A stretch of DNA of 64,000 bases from Isoetes taiwanensis (taxonomy: Eukaryota; Streptophyta; Lycopodiopsida; Isoetales; Isoetaceae). Positions 46,190-57,779 of the stretch are shown in pieces. Under the pieces are notes generated by a model that was not told the origin of the DNA, ran no database searches, and saw only the letters and a list, made by a program, of their open reading frames with translations. Position 1 is the first letter of the stretch, and the number at the start of each line of letters is the position of its first letter. A program made the position numbers and the translations under genes. The DNA is taken from positions 9,949,003 through 10,013,002 of the forward strand of contig JAJEKV010000006.1 in assembly GCA_021234155.1 (NCBI GenBank). Reading direction: 5' to 3'.

Positions 46190-49097
46190 CCATTATGTCA
46201 GACAGTCTCAAGATACAGTCACCAACGCCTTTGGAAGGGAGTTGGTTCAACTCTGTCAGGTCTTTGACATGGTAGTGTGCAATGGTATGATTAGATGGCC
46301 GCAATCAGGGGGTTTTACTTGCAAGAGCGATAGACATGATGGTGGAGCTAGCGTGGTAGACTATCTCCTTGCTCCGGTGGTAGGACTTGACATGATCGTG
46401 AGCTCTCAATTGGCAACGACCTAAGGAGATGAGGAGGCTTTGTGGGACCACTATCCACTTTATGTCACTTTGGATTGGGAGCACTTTCGGTAGTGCAATC
46501 CGCAGGTAAAACCATCGGGGGTTGAGATACACCCCTCACTACCAAAGCAAGCGTAATATGAGTGCGGTTGGGGCGTGAAACTGCGGGGATTGATGCCCTT
46601 GGCACGTTACATGATAGGTGGGAGTGGCTTTGTAAACGCCTTTACCACGGCAGACTAGTGCATGCTTTGCGGCCGAGGGATCGCCCTTGAATGGACCTTC
46701 TTGTGAGTTCCTCGAGAATCCCCTCGGTTTGACGCCGAAAGTGCAAGGCTCTAAAGACCCAACTGCGCCTCGTCTCGGATCCACCACAACGGCGTTGGCC
46801 ATTCGGGACTATAGAGCATTCTTGAAATCAAAAAGCATCATTACATTGCAAACCATCAGCCGCATGTTTGATTTGTTGATGACCGAGCGAAGGCCTTCGG
46901 CGTAGGGTGTTGTACAAGAGGCATCAACCACCCGGCAATATTACCATAGACCCGGTGGATGCATCGCTTGGAGGAGTTGTATGATCCCCGGGGAGCTGCC
47001 GGGGTTCGGATCGTAGGAGAAATCTTTGCAGACTCACGGAGGAAGACATCCAACGGGGCCTTAGACACGGCTAATGGCAAAGCGAGAAGGACTTCTGAGG
47101 GGGTCAAGCCGGAGTTATTGAAATGGGGTGGGCCAGCTTTGCTAGGGCCTCATTTGCGATCATTAACCGAGGCCATAAGGGAGGGCCTCGTGGAAGTGGA
47201 TGGTTAGCAAGGTCACCCCAATTCATAAGGCAGGTAATATGGATGATTCGGCCGAACTACCGCGCATGATCATGGTGAGCCCATTACCGCATAAAAAGCT
47301 TTTAGCGTGTGGTGGAAAAGAAGTTAACTTCGATTGGTGAGGAAGTTGGAGGCGTCTTGATTGGCCAGGCGGGTTTTCCAGCCGCCCTCCCTGTCGACCA
47401 TATATTCACTCTCGAGAATCCTTATGGAAGCTACAATGCGCTAATGCGCGGACTTTTATCTTCTTTGTTTCGTAGATTTCAAAAGCGGCATATGATACGG
47501 TCCCTCGGACCTGTGTTGGCAAAGATTTGCGGTAGCGGCATGCCCTCTGAGGACTTACAAAATGTCATCTATAGACTCTATGATGGGATATATCTTTGCG
47601 TTGTTCGCATCAGATTAGCGAAGTTGCTAGCACCATAGGGGTTAAACAGGGGATGTCCGTTATCTCCAATGCTCTTTGGTCTCTACATTGACAAGTTGGA
47701 GACACGGATGCAAGAACATGGGAAGCGGTGGCCCGACTATCTCTATCGAGACGATGTAGACTTGCTATCCCATACGCCTAGGAGTATGCGGCAAACATTT
47801 GGACGCTCTTAGTGGGTTGCGTGGACACAACGGGAATGAAAGTGAACCCAGAGAACTAAGCTCCCGGCAGTCCTCTCCCTCGCAACATGATATCCCGGAT
47901 CTCTATTACGAGGGACGGAAGGTGGATGTTGTAAGGACCTTCAAGTATCCGGGAATCGACTTTTGGCGCTAGCATGTTATGGGATGATTGTGCAAAGGCA
48001 GATTATTTCAGCGGGATGGAAAGCCACGTATGCTATGCTTGAATAGCCGCTTTCTGAGAATAGGCCTATGTGGATTGGGCGCGTAGAGAACACTGTTGAG
48101 CACTTCGTTGAACTAGTATTGTTAGGTGCGGGGTCCGACAATTAGCAAGAACACACAGGATAAGCTAGAGAGGGTGCAAAAGGCCTTCTTAACATACTGA
48201 CCTAGGTATCAAGGACCACGGTGCCTTATCGGATTTTTGCTATATGAGGCGGGTTACGGCCTCTACAACATTCCGCTATCTTGTGACATCTTGCATATTT
48301 CCACAAGGTCACCGGCATGGATGCACAAACGTCTTCCCAGGGGCTTTGTTGGCACAAGAGCCACAACAAGCGAAGAGGGTATGGCAGAGCACCGCCGGGG
48401 GTGGTTATAGCGTGGTCTATAGACTACCGGCCATTGTGGCTATGCCTAATGCCGGGGGACAAAGCACACACACGAATGAGCGCTTTGCCACCACTCGTGG
48501 GATGCGACCACTCGTGCAAAGCCTAAAGCGAGCACTACCACACGCCAAGTTAATCCAACAACTTTGGAACATGGCCCACACCGGTACTTGAAAGCGATAT
48601 ATATCTATGAAGAAACAGAGAGCTATTGCCTCGGTGAGGATGGGGTCCCATCATCTCGAATTGAAGCAGTCGTTGGACTACTGGATGGAAGGCGAGAGAA
48701 TCCGGCATGATGAGAGAATATGCCGGTGTTGCCACATCGCGGACGGTAGAGGATGAGCACCATGCTCCGCAAGAGTGTCCCGCATATACGCATATCGAAA
48801 GCAACACATGCGATCTTAGATGCTCAAGGCACGGCCATCAATTCTTTGGCATCACCAATGGTTGCCGCGTCTCGCATCCTACATTTTGCAAGTCTCTACC
48901 GTCGGAGAATCCCTTCTTGGACAAGGGATCCGAGAGCCTACTACCGGTTTTTCCTCCCACGTGGGGTTTTTTCATCCCAGTAGTAGGGACACATTGTATA
49001 GTAGCATTTGTCTTTTTGGTGTGGTTTTATCTGCTTTGTGTACTGCATGTACCGTCTCATAGGTCAAGTTTGGCCTCTGCGGACGTTAAAATATACT
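46190..49097 (+). pseudogene. LINE ORF2: endonuclease, RT and zinc finger
   Basis: Endonuclease C-terminal part 'GGASVVDYLLAP' near 46,340 and 'DHYPLYVTLDWEHF' near 46,449. RT: 'QAGFPAALPVDHIF' at 47,365, 'GLNRGCPLSPMLFGLYIDKL' at 47,638 and a 'YRDDVDLLSH' catalytic loop (usually YADD) at 47,742. A C-terminal zinc finger reads 'RICRCC' near 48,718 and 'VEDEHHAPQECPAY' near 48,742. This clade differs from the L1-like LINEs at 16 and 34 kb and matches the fragment at 54 kb ('PLSSTLFGLYIDQLE'). Motif A is damaged by frameshifts. It ends in (TTCC)8, a simple-repeat tail rather than poly(A). Confidence 0.8.
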
Positions 49098-49131
49098 TCC
49101 TTCCTTCCTTCCTTCCTTCCTTCCTTCCTTC
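49098..49131 (+). repeat. (TTCC)n tail of LINE
   Basis: About eight TTCC copies directly after 'gcggacgttaaaatatac', at the point where LINE sequence stops and repeat Y begins. RTE-like LINEs commonly end in such short tandem repeats. Confidence 0.85.
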
Positions 49132-49640
49132 CTCTACGTCATCCTATCTTTCATCCTTACTTTTTCCTCTATTGTTATTTTTTATTTTTTTCATTTGCCC
49201 TTTTCCTCTGTCGTTATTTTTTATTTTTTTTTTCATTTGTCCTTCACCACTTCTCTTTCCCTTCACGAGACTCCTAAGATAAAGACATAACTGATCAACA
49301 TAGAATGAAGACTTCTATATTAGACAAGTGATGTGCAATTGGAGTTTTGTCCTCATGGATCATCTTTTTGTCTCCCCAAAAAAAAAACCCCAATTGAAGG
49401 GAGGGAACACACCGCACGGTGAGAATTGCACTCACCCACATCTTCGACCGAGCTGTAGCCAGTGGGATTTGAACTTGTGGTTGGATCAAGCAAAAATAAC
49501 GGTCTAACCACTAAACCACCGCCATGATGGGCCATTTTTGTCTTTATATTATACTTTTGTTATTATTCTAGTTGTGTTGATATCCCTATCTCACCTTTTT
49601 TACGACAAATAGCTGAGATATTGAGAAGCAAAGAACACAT
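49132..49640 (+). repeat. Dispersed repeat segment Y, copy 2
   Basis: Aligns with 1,065-1,460, with an extra 160 bp at 49,374-49,534 that is the SINE listed next. Confidence 0.7.
49374..49534 (-). mobile_element. tRNA-derived SINE
   Basis: On the minus strand the head has a pol III A box ('tggtttagtggttaga', 49,503-49,518) and B box ('agttcaaatcc', about 49,465-49,475) at tRNA-like spacing. The body runs about 100 bp to a T10 tail (49,379-49,388 on the plus strand as A). The insertion is flanked by 'ctttttgtct' (49,364-49,373) and 'tttttgtct' (49,535-49,543), and repeat Y copy 1 shows the uninterrupted site near 1,330-1,345. T-tailed tRNA SINEs are typical of plants. I do not recognise the specific family. 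Confidence 0.8.
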
Positions 49641-50160
49641 GAGATTCTCACTAGTAGAACTTACTTTTTTCAACTCTCTAAAATAAGAAATGCTTTTCGT
49701 ATGTCTTACCAGGTAAAAGAAGTTTGCAGTCATCCAAAGATAAGAAGCTCTATCAGGATACATGTTGCTATTTTATACGGTGAATATATCTGAATCAAGA
49801 GATTGAAATATGGATTTGTAATGCTTTTCAACATTGTTGTTGAACATACTCATTGTCTAACATTGTTTTGACAACCATGATGTTGATCGTGGACCACATA
49901 ATCTTGTGAGGTGATTTGACATCCATCTATAACATATAAATGTTTTGACTATACATACAATGGCATGTCCAAGATTCTATTCCAAAATTCAAATCAAAGT
50001 TCAATTGGAAAAATGTCTTACGTAATGTAGGGTGTATGATGTTAAAGCATAGATATTTTAGACACATCAGCTATATAATATGCCATATTAGGAAAAGTGG
50101 ATATTGATTATAGGAATTACCACTTTGTCTCTTTCATGCTCCATGACAAAATGACAATGC
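49641..50160 (+). repeat. Dispersed repeat segment X, copy 2 (left part)
   Basis: Aligns with 340-735 of the window. Its last 16 bases (50,145-50,160, 'gacaaaatgacaatgc') are the left target duplication of the LINE that follows. Confidence 0.8.
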
Positions 50161-52225
50161 CTTTTATTTTATTTTTGTAATGATGGTAGATGAAAATAAG
50201 AATGATTGGGGGGTGATGCAGGCACTAAGCGCTTCCCACTCGCGCCTCGGGAGGTGTGCACTACCCAGCCCTGATGGATGAGGCTTTACTCGAAGCTGTT
50301 CTCCAAGGGCTGGGTTTTGTCATCCCACCCCAAGGCCATGAGGATACTCTTCATGCCATCGAGGAGTTAATAGATCTAGCTAGGGAGAGCTATTCTGGCA
50401 AACTCGGTCATCTCTTCCTCTCAGGTCTATCAATCCTCCATCATTATGGCCCTAAGAAAGTCTTGACAAAAATGCAGAGCATCATTGGAAGGTTTATAGC
50501 AGGTGGATCAAGCAGAAGATGTTGGATTTCTATTTCTATGGAAGAATGCTGCAAGCACAAAAGAATGGGGGTGCTGGGGGTCATAAACATTGAGAAGCGA
50601 GGCCCTTTGCTTTGGCTGCAAAGTACTTCTTTAGGGCTGTAATAACCGGATTAATCACCTGTGAGTACTCTCATCTCCTATTACATTAAGAAATGCCACC
50701 CCTTTGGCTGGAGAAATCTTAATATGCGACTTCCTCATAGTATCTACTTGACTTTACTATCCCTACCACTATGCCTTTAATTATTAAGAAGTGGATTAGG
50801 GCATGGTTGAAGGTTAGAGGTATGTATACTTGGAAAGAAGGACTTTCACGGGACCAGCCTATATTTTGGAGCCCCCTCTCGATTACGGATGACCCTAACA
50901 TTTGTCTTGCCACTAACTTTCCTAAGTTAGCCAAGCAATGGACTCAGCGAGGGGAGTTATCTACATAAGTGATATTATTGATGAATTTGTTTTACCAAGA
51001 TTCCAGTCTTGCAGATCTAGGAGATGACTCGGGCAGTTTTTTCAATAGTATTACTCAAAGATTGGCTTATGGAGATTGGCATGATACTAATGTTTTTTAC
51101 GGCACATTAATGGGTTTTGTGGTTATAAAGTAGAAGCTTAGCTTACGGGTACCTCAATAGAGACCAAGAAGTTACCATTCATTCGAAATGGAACATCGAA
51201 CGGCGGGGTTCTCGAGAAACCTGAAATTTATATGGAAGAGCCCAATTCATCCTAAAATCAAAGCTTTTATGTGGCAACTTTGGCATAAAGCCCTTGCCCG
51301 CGAAACGATAAGAGATGGAGGCTTAATATGTCTAACTCGATATCTCGTGTTAGATGCTTGCGGGATCAAGAAGATGAAGCACACCTTTGTAAAGAGTGCC
51401 TATGGGCGAGAATGGATTACGGAGCTGGCTGAATCTGAAGGCCCGAACATTCCGGGGCCTTTCTAATATGCATATCACGAGAATTCTTCTTCCACGAAAA
51501 CCCTATTGAGTGGAAGATATATTCTCATGTGGAGAATGTGGAAGGGTAGAAACTCCTTAATCTTTAAGGAGGGAAATTATATGGCCTCTGCCATCATTAA
51601 GCTGCACCAATATGATATTAAGCGGGTCCTTGAGGTATATGGAAATCAGCAATAAGGTACATAATTACTTATGTTGGTTTTTCCTTATTTTCGGGTAATA
51701 CTTTGATTATGTTCAAAAGACTAAGGTGGAAGAGAATGAATCTCCATGCAAATGCTTTCTCTGGTTGACACAATTTGGAGTTGAAGTACCAAATGGACAT
51801 GGTGAAATTTGTAGGCTGCAGCTGCGCTGCCTCTCTTACTATGGCGAAAAAAAGATACATCTTATGTAGTGCAAAAGATAAGAAGGACAGATTCAACCCG
51901 GGGAAAGTCTCATTTATGCAAATGCCCCTACTGCCTTTTCATTGTAGCCAACAAGGGAATGGGAAGAAAAAGACCACTCCAAAGAGAGCCCAAGAAAAGG
52001 CGGTTCTCGGGTGATCACTAAGCCTCGGCTTTAACTACTACCAGTTTACACTGCAACTTCCATAAACTTTTAAGCATTTGTTTGATTTGGGATAGTTGGT
52101 TTTTTCAGGGTCAATAACCTACCCTTTCCTAAAGGTTACCTCCTAAAAGTTAAGAGCTCTCATTGCTCCCTTTTGTACCTTTATTATACATATTTAATAT
52201 ACACTGCCTTCAATTAAAAAAAAAA
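50161..52225 (+). mobile_element. 5'-truncated LINE with poly(A) and 16-bp TSD
   Basis: Inserted into repeat X. 'gacaaaatgacaatgc' (50,145-50,160) and 'gacaaaatgacaacgc' (52,226-52,241) are the duplication, and A10 (52,216-52,225) lies directly before the second copy. The first X copy shows the empty site at 728-745. The content is the C-terminal part of an L1-like ORF2: 'KKVLTKMQSIIGRFIAGG' and 'MGVLGVINIEKRGPLLW' (50,455-50,625), then 'IHPKIKAFMWQLWHKALARE' (51,245-51,303), and zf-RVT debris to about 51,640. The 3' UTR has no gene. Stops and frameshifts show it is dead. The RT palm is absent. Confidence 0.88.
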
Positions 52226-52520
52226 GACAAAATGACAACGCAACATATCCAATTCAAAGAGCCTTCGTCAAAAAGACTATATTGTTGGATGATTAGATTG
52301 GTGATTAGTTCCGACTATTTCTTTTTATCCATCACATGGTCCAAATTGAAGTTGGTGAAGTGCATGCATCTCATTTGTTTCAGTGCCCTCCATGCATGAT
52401 CTGGTTTTCTACATTCTTGAGGTATTGGATGCTCGTGAGCAATGACAATGGACTATACGTTGATCAGCTTTAGAACTGGTTTGCTCAACATGGAGGTAGA
52501 GGGGGTCAACTTGCCCATCA
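52226..52520 (+). repeat. Dispersed repeat segment X, copy 2 (right part)
   Basis: Continues the alignment with 728-1,010 after the LINE insertion ('catatccaattcaaagag', 'tttttatccatcacatgg', 'gtattggatgctcgt'). Confidence 0.8.
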
Positions 52521-52900
52521 CATCATTAGGCAGTTGATGTATGCAGATGAGATAAATGTTCTAGCTTTATACCTTTGTCACTATATAGCAACATCTGGAT
52601 GCATGTACTTAACCCTCAATCAAATGATCGTAGGGTCAAATTATGCTTTTATCAGAAAATTGGAATGTGGGTCAATTTGCGAAAATCGAGGTTCTTTTGT
52701 TATTCCCTTTTAGACAGCACAGAGCACCTCGCTTCATATATCAGAGCCAAAACGATGTAGGTGGCCTTTAAAGTGGCCAACCACCAACTTTGGGACACCT
52801 ATATCCAACAACGGGTATCTGCAGAGTGGAAGGCTTTGTATGCCATGCCGAACAATTATTAAAGTAGAGCTTAATGATTAGTCCCATCAGACACACTTTT
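52440..52900 (+). pseudogene. LINE RT fragment (palm end)
   Basis: A frame starting near 52,460 reads 'LYVDQL', 'WFAQHGGRGG', then 'IIRQLMYADEINVLALY' at 52,525-52,575, matching 'GLYIDQLES' to 'IIKEFIYIDDVDLLAY' of the LINE at 54.3 kb. It is thus the palm motif C region with 'YADE' for YADD. Further fragments to about 52,880 are in other frames. Only debris. Confidence 0.6.
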
Positions 52901-53479
52901 CCGTGTTTTGGTGGGGTCAGTTTTCCTGTATATGTGGGAGTATGGGGTCCAAAAATATCATTGCCATTTAGGAAGACTTGGAATGTGTCCGGAAAGACTT
53001 TCCAACCTAGTTTCTCAAGCTTAAATCCACAATGTCACATCCAATTCTTTTGAAAGTGAAAGGATTCCTTCCTCTTCAATATGTTGGCTTGGAATCATAA
53101 AATCTACAATTAGAAGGTGGTCTACATGGAGACTTTCAAACTTTGCGTAAGGGCCATGGGTCCACAACAGCCACATTAATCCACAATTGTCCTTGACCCA
53201 CAATAATATCTGATAGCAAATTTGCACACAAAGAAGCATAGGACTAATCGCGTCCATTTGCACTAGTGCACATCGTCTTCAAGTTGAGACAGGCAAATGG
53301 GCCAATCAACTGCATGAAAAGAGGATATCTTAATGTTTTGAAAGGGAAGCGATTGAAGATGAATGCTATACTCTTCATATATGCCCAGTATTTGCAACTA
53401 TCTGAACATGATATGTCTGTTTGATTATAATTAATCAGCCACTACATATACTTTTTGCAGATGCACGCAATGACTGCAT
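52901..53479. other. No recognised gene
   Basis: A minus-strand 80-codon frame (53,263-53,021) has no domain I know. No repeat recognised. Confidence 0.4.
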
Positions 53480-54985
53480 TAGCATCTTATATCCGTTTTT
53501 TAGTCTTGAAGTGTAATATCTTCCTATGCTTGGGACCATCATCCCAGGACATTCTCGCAAAGGTTACTAAGGAAGCCTCTGCAGCCTACGTGGAACATCA
53601 CTTGCAGCAGCTCTATGATCCTCTGGGATTTCGAGTGGTAGTACCCACACAGATAGACCAATCCAAAGCCAGAAATTACAGATGTTGAGGTCACACAGAG
53701 CTTGCAGTGTCTTGCCAATAGAAAGGCATTAGATTTAAATGGCATGCAGGCAGAGCTGCTCAAATAGGCAGGGCCATCCATAGTGCCCATCCTAACTGCA
53801 TTGTTCGACGCTTTCCCCCACAGTGGACCACCAGCAGGGTCGTTTCCACCTACAAAATAGGTGACCTTCATTGCTCATCCAATTACCGAACAATCGTGGT
53901 TAGTTCGTTGTTTATAAAATTGCTGGCCATTGGCATTCTCAAGCAACAATTGACGATGTGGGTGAAGGAGGCAGAGGTACGGACCTGTACAGGCAAGATT
54001 CAAGCCCTGACACTCAACCATTGATCATATTTTTACACTACAGACATATTGATTGAAGATAGCAAGAATAGCCAGCAGGACCTGTATTGCTTCTTTGTTG
54101 ATTTTGCAAAGATCTCTGACACGATGCCTCGGGAAAAGATGTGGGAAAGACTGAGACAATTTGGAATCCTTATGGATCTGCAAAATGCAGTCTATAGAAG
54201 GTTGTATGAGACATGTTCAAGCCAACTAACATCGTCATGTCAACCATTCAATAGTATTATTAGGGTCCGTTAGGGATGCCCACTTTCTTCAACACTGTTT
54301 GGTCTTTATATTGATCAGCTGGAAAGTTAGCTTGCTGAACATGGGAGCGACGGGGCTCAATTCATGCACCAGATTATTAAGGAGTTCATATATATCGATG
54401 ATGTGGATCTCTTAGCTTACACCCTAGTTGACATGCAGTGCCATCTGGATGCCCTAGACCCTTTTTGCCAGGCCACTGACATGCACGTTAACTTGACCAA
54501 GACTAAGGTGTTGCTCGTCTCATCCTCGCATTGGCCAAGACTAAGGTGTTGCTCGTCTCATTCACCTATGCCAAGGCCAAAGATAAAAAGTTGGAGATGA
54601 TATCCACCTAGCAGTTATGAGTGATAATGGGCTAGAAGACACTGTATGCAATGCAGAACAACAGTCATACAGTAAAACTATATAATCAGGCCTATCAAGC
54701 ACATTTGTGTAGGGTCTTGATGAAAGTCGTTCTACTATACGGGGTTGAAGTCTAGGGCCCAACGGAATTCCTTGACACCTGGAATGACTTGGAGCAAAAA
54801 AAGCCTTCCTAGCTCAGGCACTTGGAGTAAAATCCACAGTCCTTTATCAGATTCTTCTATAAGAGACATGTTTCTTGTCTCTCCAAAGGGTTGCACTCAA
54901 TCACCATATCATCTACTTTTAGAAGGTAGTCAATCTCATCTCCCAACCTTGCTTACATTATGGCTATGGGTCCGTAGCACTCACT
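53480..54985 (+). pseudogene. LINE reverse transcriptase fragment
   Basis: RT motifs in order: 'CFFVDFAKISDTMPREKMW' at 54,088-54,150 (motif A, with K-I-S-D for the usual KAYD), 'GCPLSSTLFGLYIDQLE' at 54,275-54,327 (motif B) and 'YIDDVDLLAY' at 54,391-54,420 (motif C). 'MHVNLTKTKVL' follows. A duplication of about 40 bp ('ggccaagactaaggtgttgct') lies at 54,494-54,562. Upstream, 53,535-53,700 has 'VEHHLQQLYDP', and downstream there is 'AFLAQALGVKST'-type sequence near 54,805. Same clade as the LINE at 46-49 kb. Multiple stops; no endonuclease or 3' end found. Confidence 0.75.
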
Positions 54986-55623
54986 GTTCGGCAAATTCTG
55001 GGTAGAGAAGGATTGTTCTGGTTGAAACTAAGAATTTCCGGTTGAGTTAGCGCATTGCAGGAAAAATTCTGGTAGAGTTTTATGCATATTTGTATAAGAG
55101 TAATACAAATTTCCGATTGGGAACTGAAAATATCCGGCTAGTTGATGAAAGAATAGGAAAATTTCCGATTGGATTTAAAAACTTTTCCCAACACGGTAGC
55201 ACTTCAAAGCTTGCTAGAAGGAAAAAAGAGTTCAGTGGTTCTCTCAATAGAATGTTCAGGAGCACAGGTGCATATAGGCATAGACAGAAGAAGACATAAT
55301 TCGAGACAGCACTTTGATGCTTGCTTCCTCAACAAGCTTTGAGATGCAGGTGCCCGGGAATAGGTCAAGACAACAAACTACTAGGCCAGGTTAATCGCAT
55401 GCTTGAACTGGGTCCACAATGCTACCTCATCACTTCAATTTGTACAGGTACAGATCATCTCAGAAGTGAGACAGGCAAATGGATTGGAAAGGCACTCGAG
55501 GAGAGAATTTGTTAGTGCTGCTAACTTGGAATCGTTGAGGAGAGTGCCACACTCTTCAAAACTGTTTGATACGTGACTATATCCAGGCATGTATGCTGAG
55601 TTGATCCTGTCTAACCAGCCATT
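54986..55623. other. No recognised gene
   Basis: Contains several copies of a degenerate 'aatttccgattgg' motif at 55,030-55,185, no coding region and no element end that I can fix. Confidence 0.4.
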
Positions 55624-55912
55624 GTCATGAACCTACACAAAAACAAGGAAAATACGTGAAAAATACGCAAGAAATATGGAAGAAATACACCAAGATCGGC
55701 AAACAATCTGATATATGAACATGAATCAAGAGTATAATGGCCCGAAGATAAGCAGGAACACGAGACAGATGCCTAGAAGGCTCAAGACTGGCGTTGAACC
55801 GAAATGGTTCGACAAGAAGGAGATGCCCCCGTATATATCTAGACCAACGGTCAAGATTGCGCCACTCCAATGGATGAGATCATGCCAAGTGTAGCACGCC
55901 CGCACATGAGAA
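55624..55912 (-). repeat. Putative 3' LTR of the minus-strand chromovirus
   Basis: On the minus strand this begins TGTGCGGGCGTGCTACAC and ends GGTTCATGACA, with a TATA-like 'tagatatatacg' inside, in the position where a 3' LTR should follow pol. The partner LTR is missing, because the 5' end of the element is cut off, so ends and identity are inference. Confidence 0.3.
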
Positions 55913-55943
55913 AGACGTGAGGAAATGTCTTTAGCGAATATTG

Positions 55944-56030
55944 ATGGCGCACTTGGCAAAGGTGTGTGGCTTGCAACTGGAAGGTTGCGAGTTCAAATCC
56001 TTCTTGTGCAATTACCCTTTATCCCCCTCC
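55944..56030 (+). mobile_element. tRNA-derived SINE head
   Basis: A box 'tggcgcacttgg' (55,945-55,956) and B box 'gagttcaaatcc' (55,989-56,000) at tRNA spacing, followed by 'ttcttgtgcaattaccc'. A proper cloverleaf does not form (acceptor and anticodon stems fail), so it is not a working tRNA gene. It lies between the chromovirus stop region and the putative LTR. Tail and target duplication are not clear. Confidence 0.5.
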
Positions 56031-57770
56031 TACGACAGCGTCGAGTCCTCGGAGCTGGGGCCGGAGTACCCAAACTTGGCGTATCCGAGTAACGTCAGCG
56101 AAACTCTGCAATTTTATCAGGAGCATTAGTCAGATTCTCGGCAGGTCTCAGGTTCTATCACTTGGCGAGTAACCTTCCCAATCGACAAAGTAATACAATC
56201 GTCGACGAAGAAACTTGGAGTCCAGAATCTCTCGAACCTCGAACTCCTCATGATCATCAATTTCTACCGGTAGTGTCGGCGGAGGAATGCGATCCGAGAA
56301 AGTATTGACTGTGTAGGGCTCCAATAGAGAAACATAAAATACTGGATGAAGCCGAACAACTAGAGGGAGCTCGAGCCGAAATGCCATATTGCTGATCTGA
56401 GCTGTGATCCGTTAAGGACCAAGGCGACGATAGTCAAGCTTGTTGCACGGACGTGAGGTAGGGAGGTCCCTACGAAGAAGCCAGACAAGGTCACCAACGT
56501 GAAATTTAGGAGCTTCCTACCGATACAAATCGGCATAAGGCCGATAAGGTTCCTGTGCTCGGTGAAGATGATGCTGAAGATCCGATTGAAGAGCCTGGAG
56601 TTTCTCAAGTCGAGACTCGGCACTAGGATTGACCGAGTCAACGCCAGCGACATTAAGGGACAAACGAGGATGCTGACCAGAGTTCAGAAAGAATGGAGTC
56701 TGGCCGATGGAAGTATGTACTGAGTTATTATAGGCGAACTCAGCTAATGGAAGATAATCGACCCAATTATCCTGCTGATAACTGATAAAGCACCTTAAAT
56801 ATTGCTCTAGAGTTTGATTAGTGCGCTCTACCTGTCCATTACTTTATGGATGGTGACCAGATGTCAATGAGCGGTCGATATGTAATAACTCCAAAAGCCG
56901 CTTCCAAAAACCCGTGACGAACTGCGGTCCACGATCGCTGACGATAATATCGGGCAAGCCGTGAAGTCTGAGTACTTCACGAAGAAGAAGAAGATCCGTT
57001 GTTCCCTCACTGGTGATGGTGATATTGCAGGGAATAAAATGAGCCATCTTAGAGAAGCGATCAACAACAACCATGATGGCATCATAACCCCGAGAGACTG
57101 GCAGCTCCGGAATAAAGTCTATAGAAATGCCCTTCCAAGGTTCATCTGGTACTGGCAGTGGCTGAAAAAGGCCATGAGGAAGATGCCTTGGAACCTTTAC
57201 TCAACAGCAGATATCACAGGATCGAATAAAAACTTCGACAGAGCGACGAAGCCTAGGCCACCAATACTCTCGACTAATAAGCTTAAAAGCCTTGGCTATT
57301 CTAAAGTGTTCAGCCATAGGTGAATCATGGCAAGCCTGGAGAACCCGAAGTCTAGAAGCTCCATTTGGCACATACAGAAGCCCATCACGGAACAGGAGTC
57401 CATCTCGAACCTCAAAACGATTATACTCTGATCGCATTTGCTGAGAAGATGATGCAGAGCTGAGGTGTGAGAATACATATTGAGTCAATGGATCAGAGGA
57501 CAGAGATGCTCGAACAGACTCCAACAAGGCCGTATCATGAGGTCTCTCGAACAAAGTGAGGGCCATAAGCTGGAACCGATCAGGCCCTAGAATAACATGA
57601 GATTGCTGATCAAATGCAGGATCACCTATCTTGGGCTCAAGGTAGGAACGTCGAGACAAGGCATCAGGCTTCCCTTGGAGGGATCCAGGACGGTACTTGA
57701 TCACAAAATCAATACGAGATAATACTTGAGTATGCCACCGGGCCTGGCGACGATTGAGCACTCGAGCAGA
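56031..57770 (-). pseudogene. Chromovirus integrase with chromodomain
   Basis: Begins after the RNase H with the H2C2 zinc-binding part ('HDSPMAEHFRIAKAF' and 'RSCDIC', 57,340-57,205). The core follows, with 'VVVDRFSKMAHF' (first Asp, 57,070), 'IIVSDRGPQFVTGFW' (second Asp, 56,945) and 'NGQVERTNQTLEQ' (Glu, 56,830). After 'HPVFYVSLLEPY' (56,330) comes the chromodomain 'EFEVREILDSKF', 'YYFVDWEGYSPSDRT' (56,240-56,170), then, in a shifted frame, 'PAENLTNAPDKIAEF' (56,150-56,105). The chromodomain guides insertion to marked chromatin in known members. The Trp of the usual TWEP is lost to a stop. The core has further stops. Confidence 0.85.
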
Positions 57771-57779
57771 CTGAAAATA

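Noticed and set aside
55945-56019. A tRNA gene
   Set aside because: A and B boxes are present, but acceptor and anticodon stems do not pair, so it is better called a SINE head.
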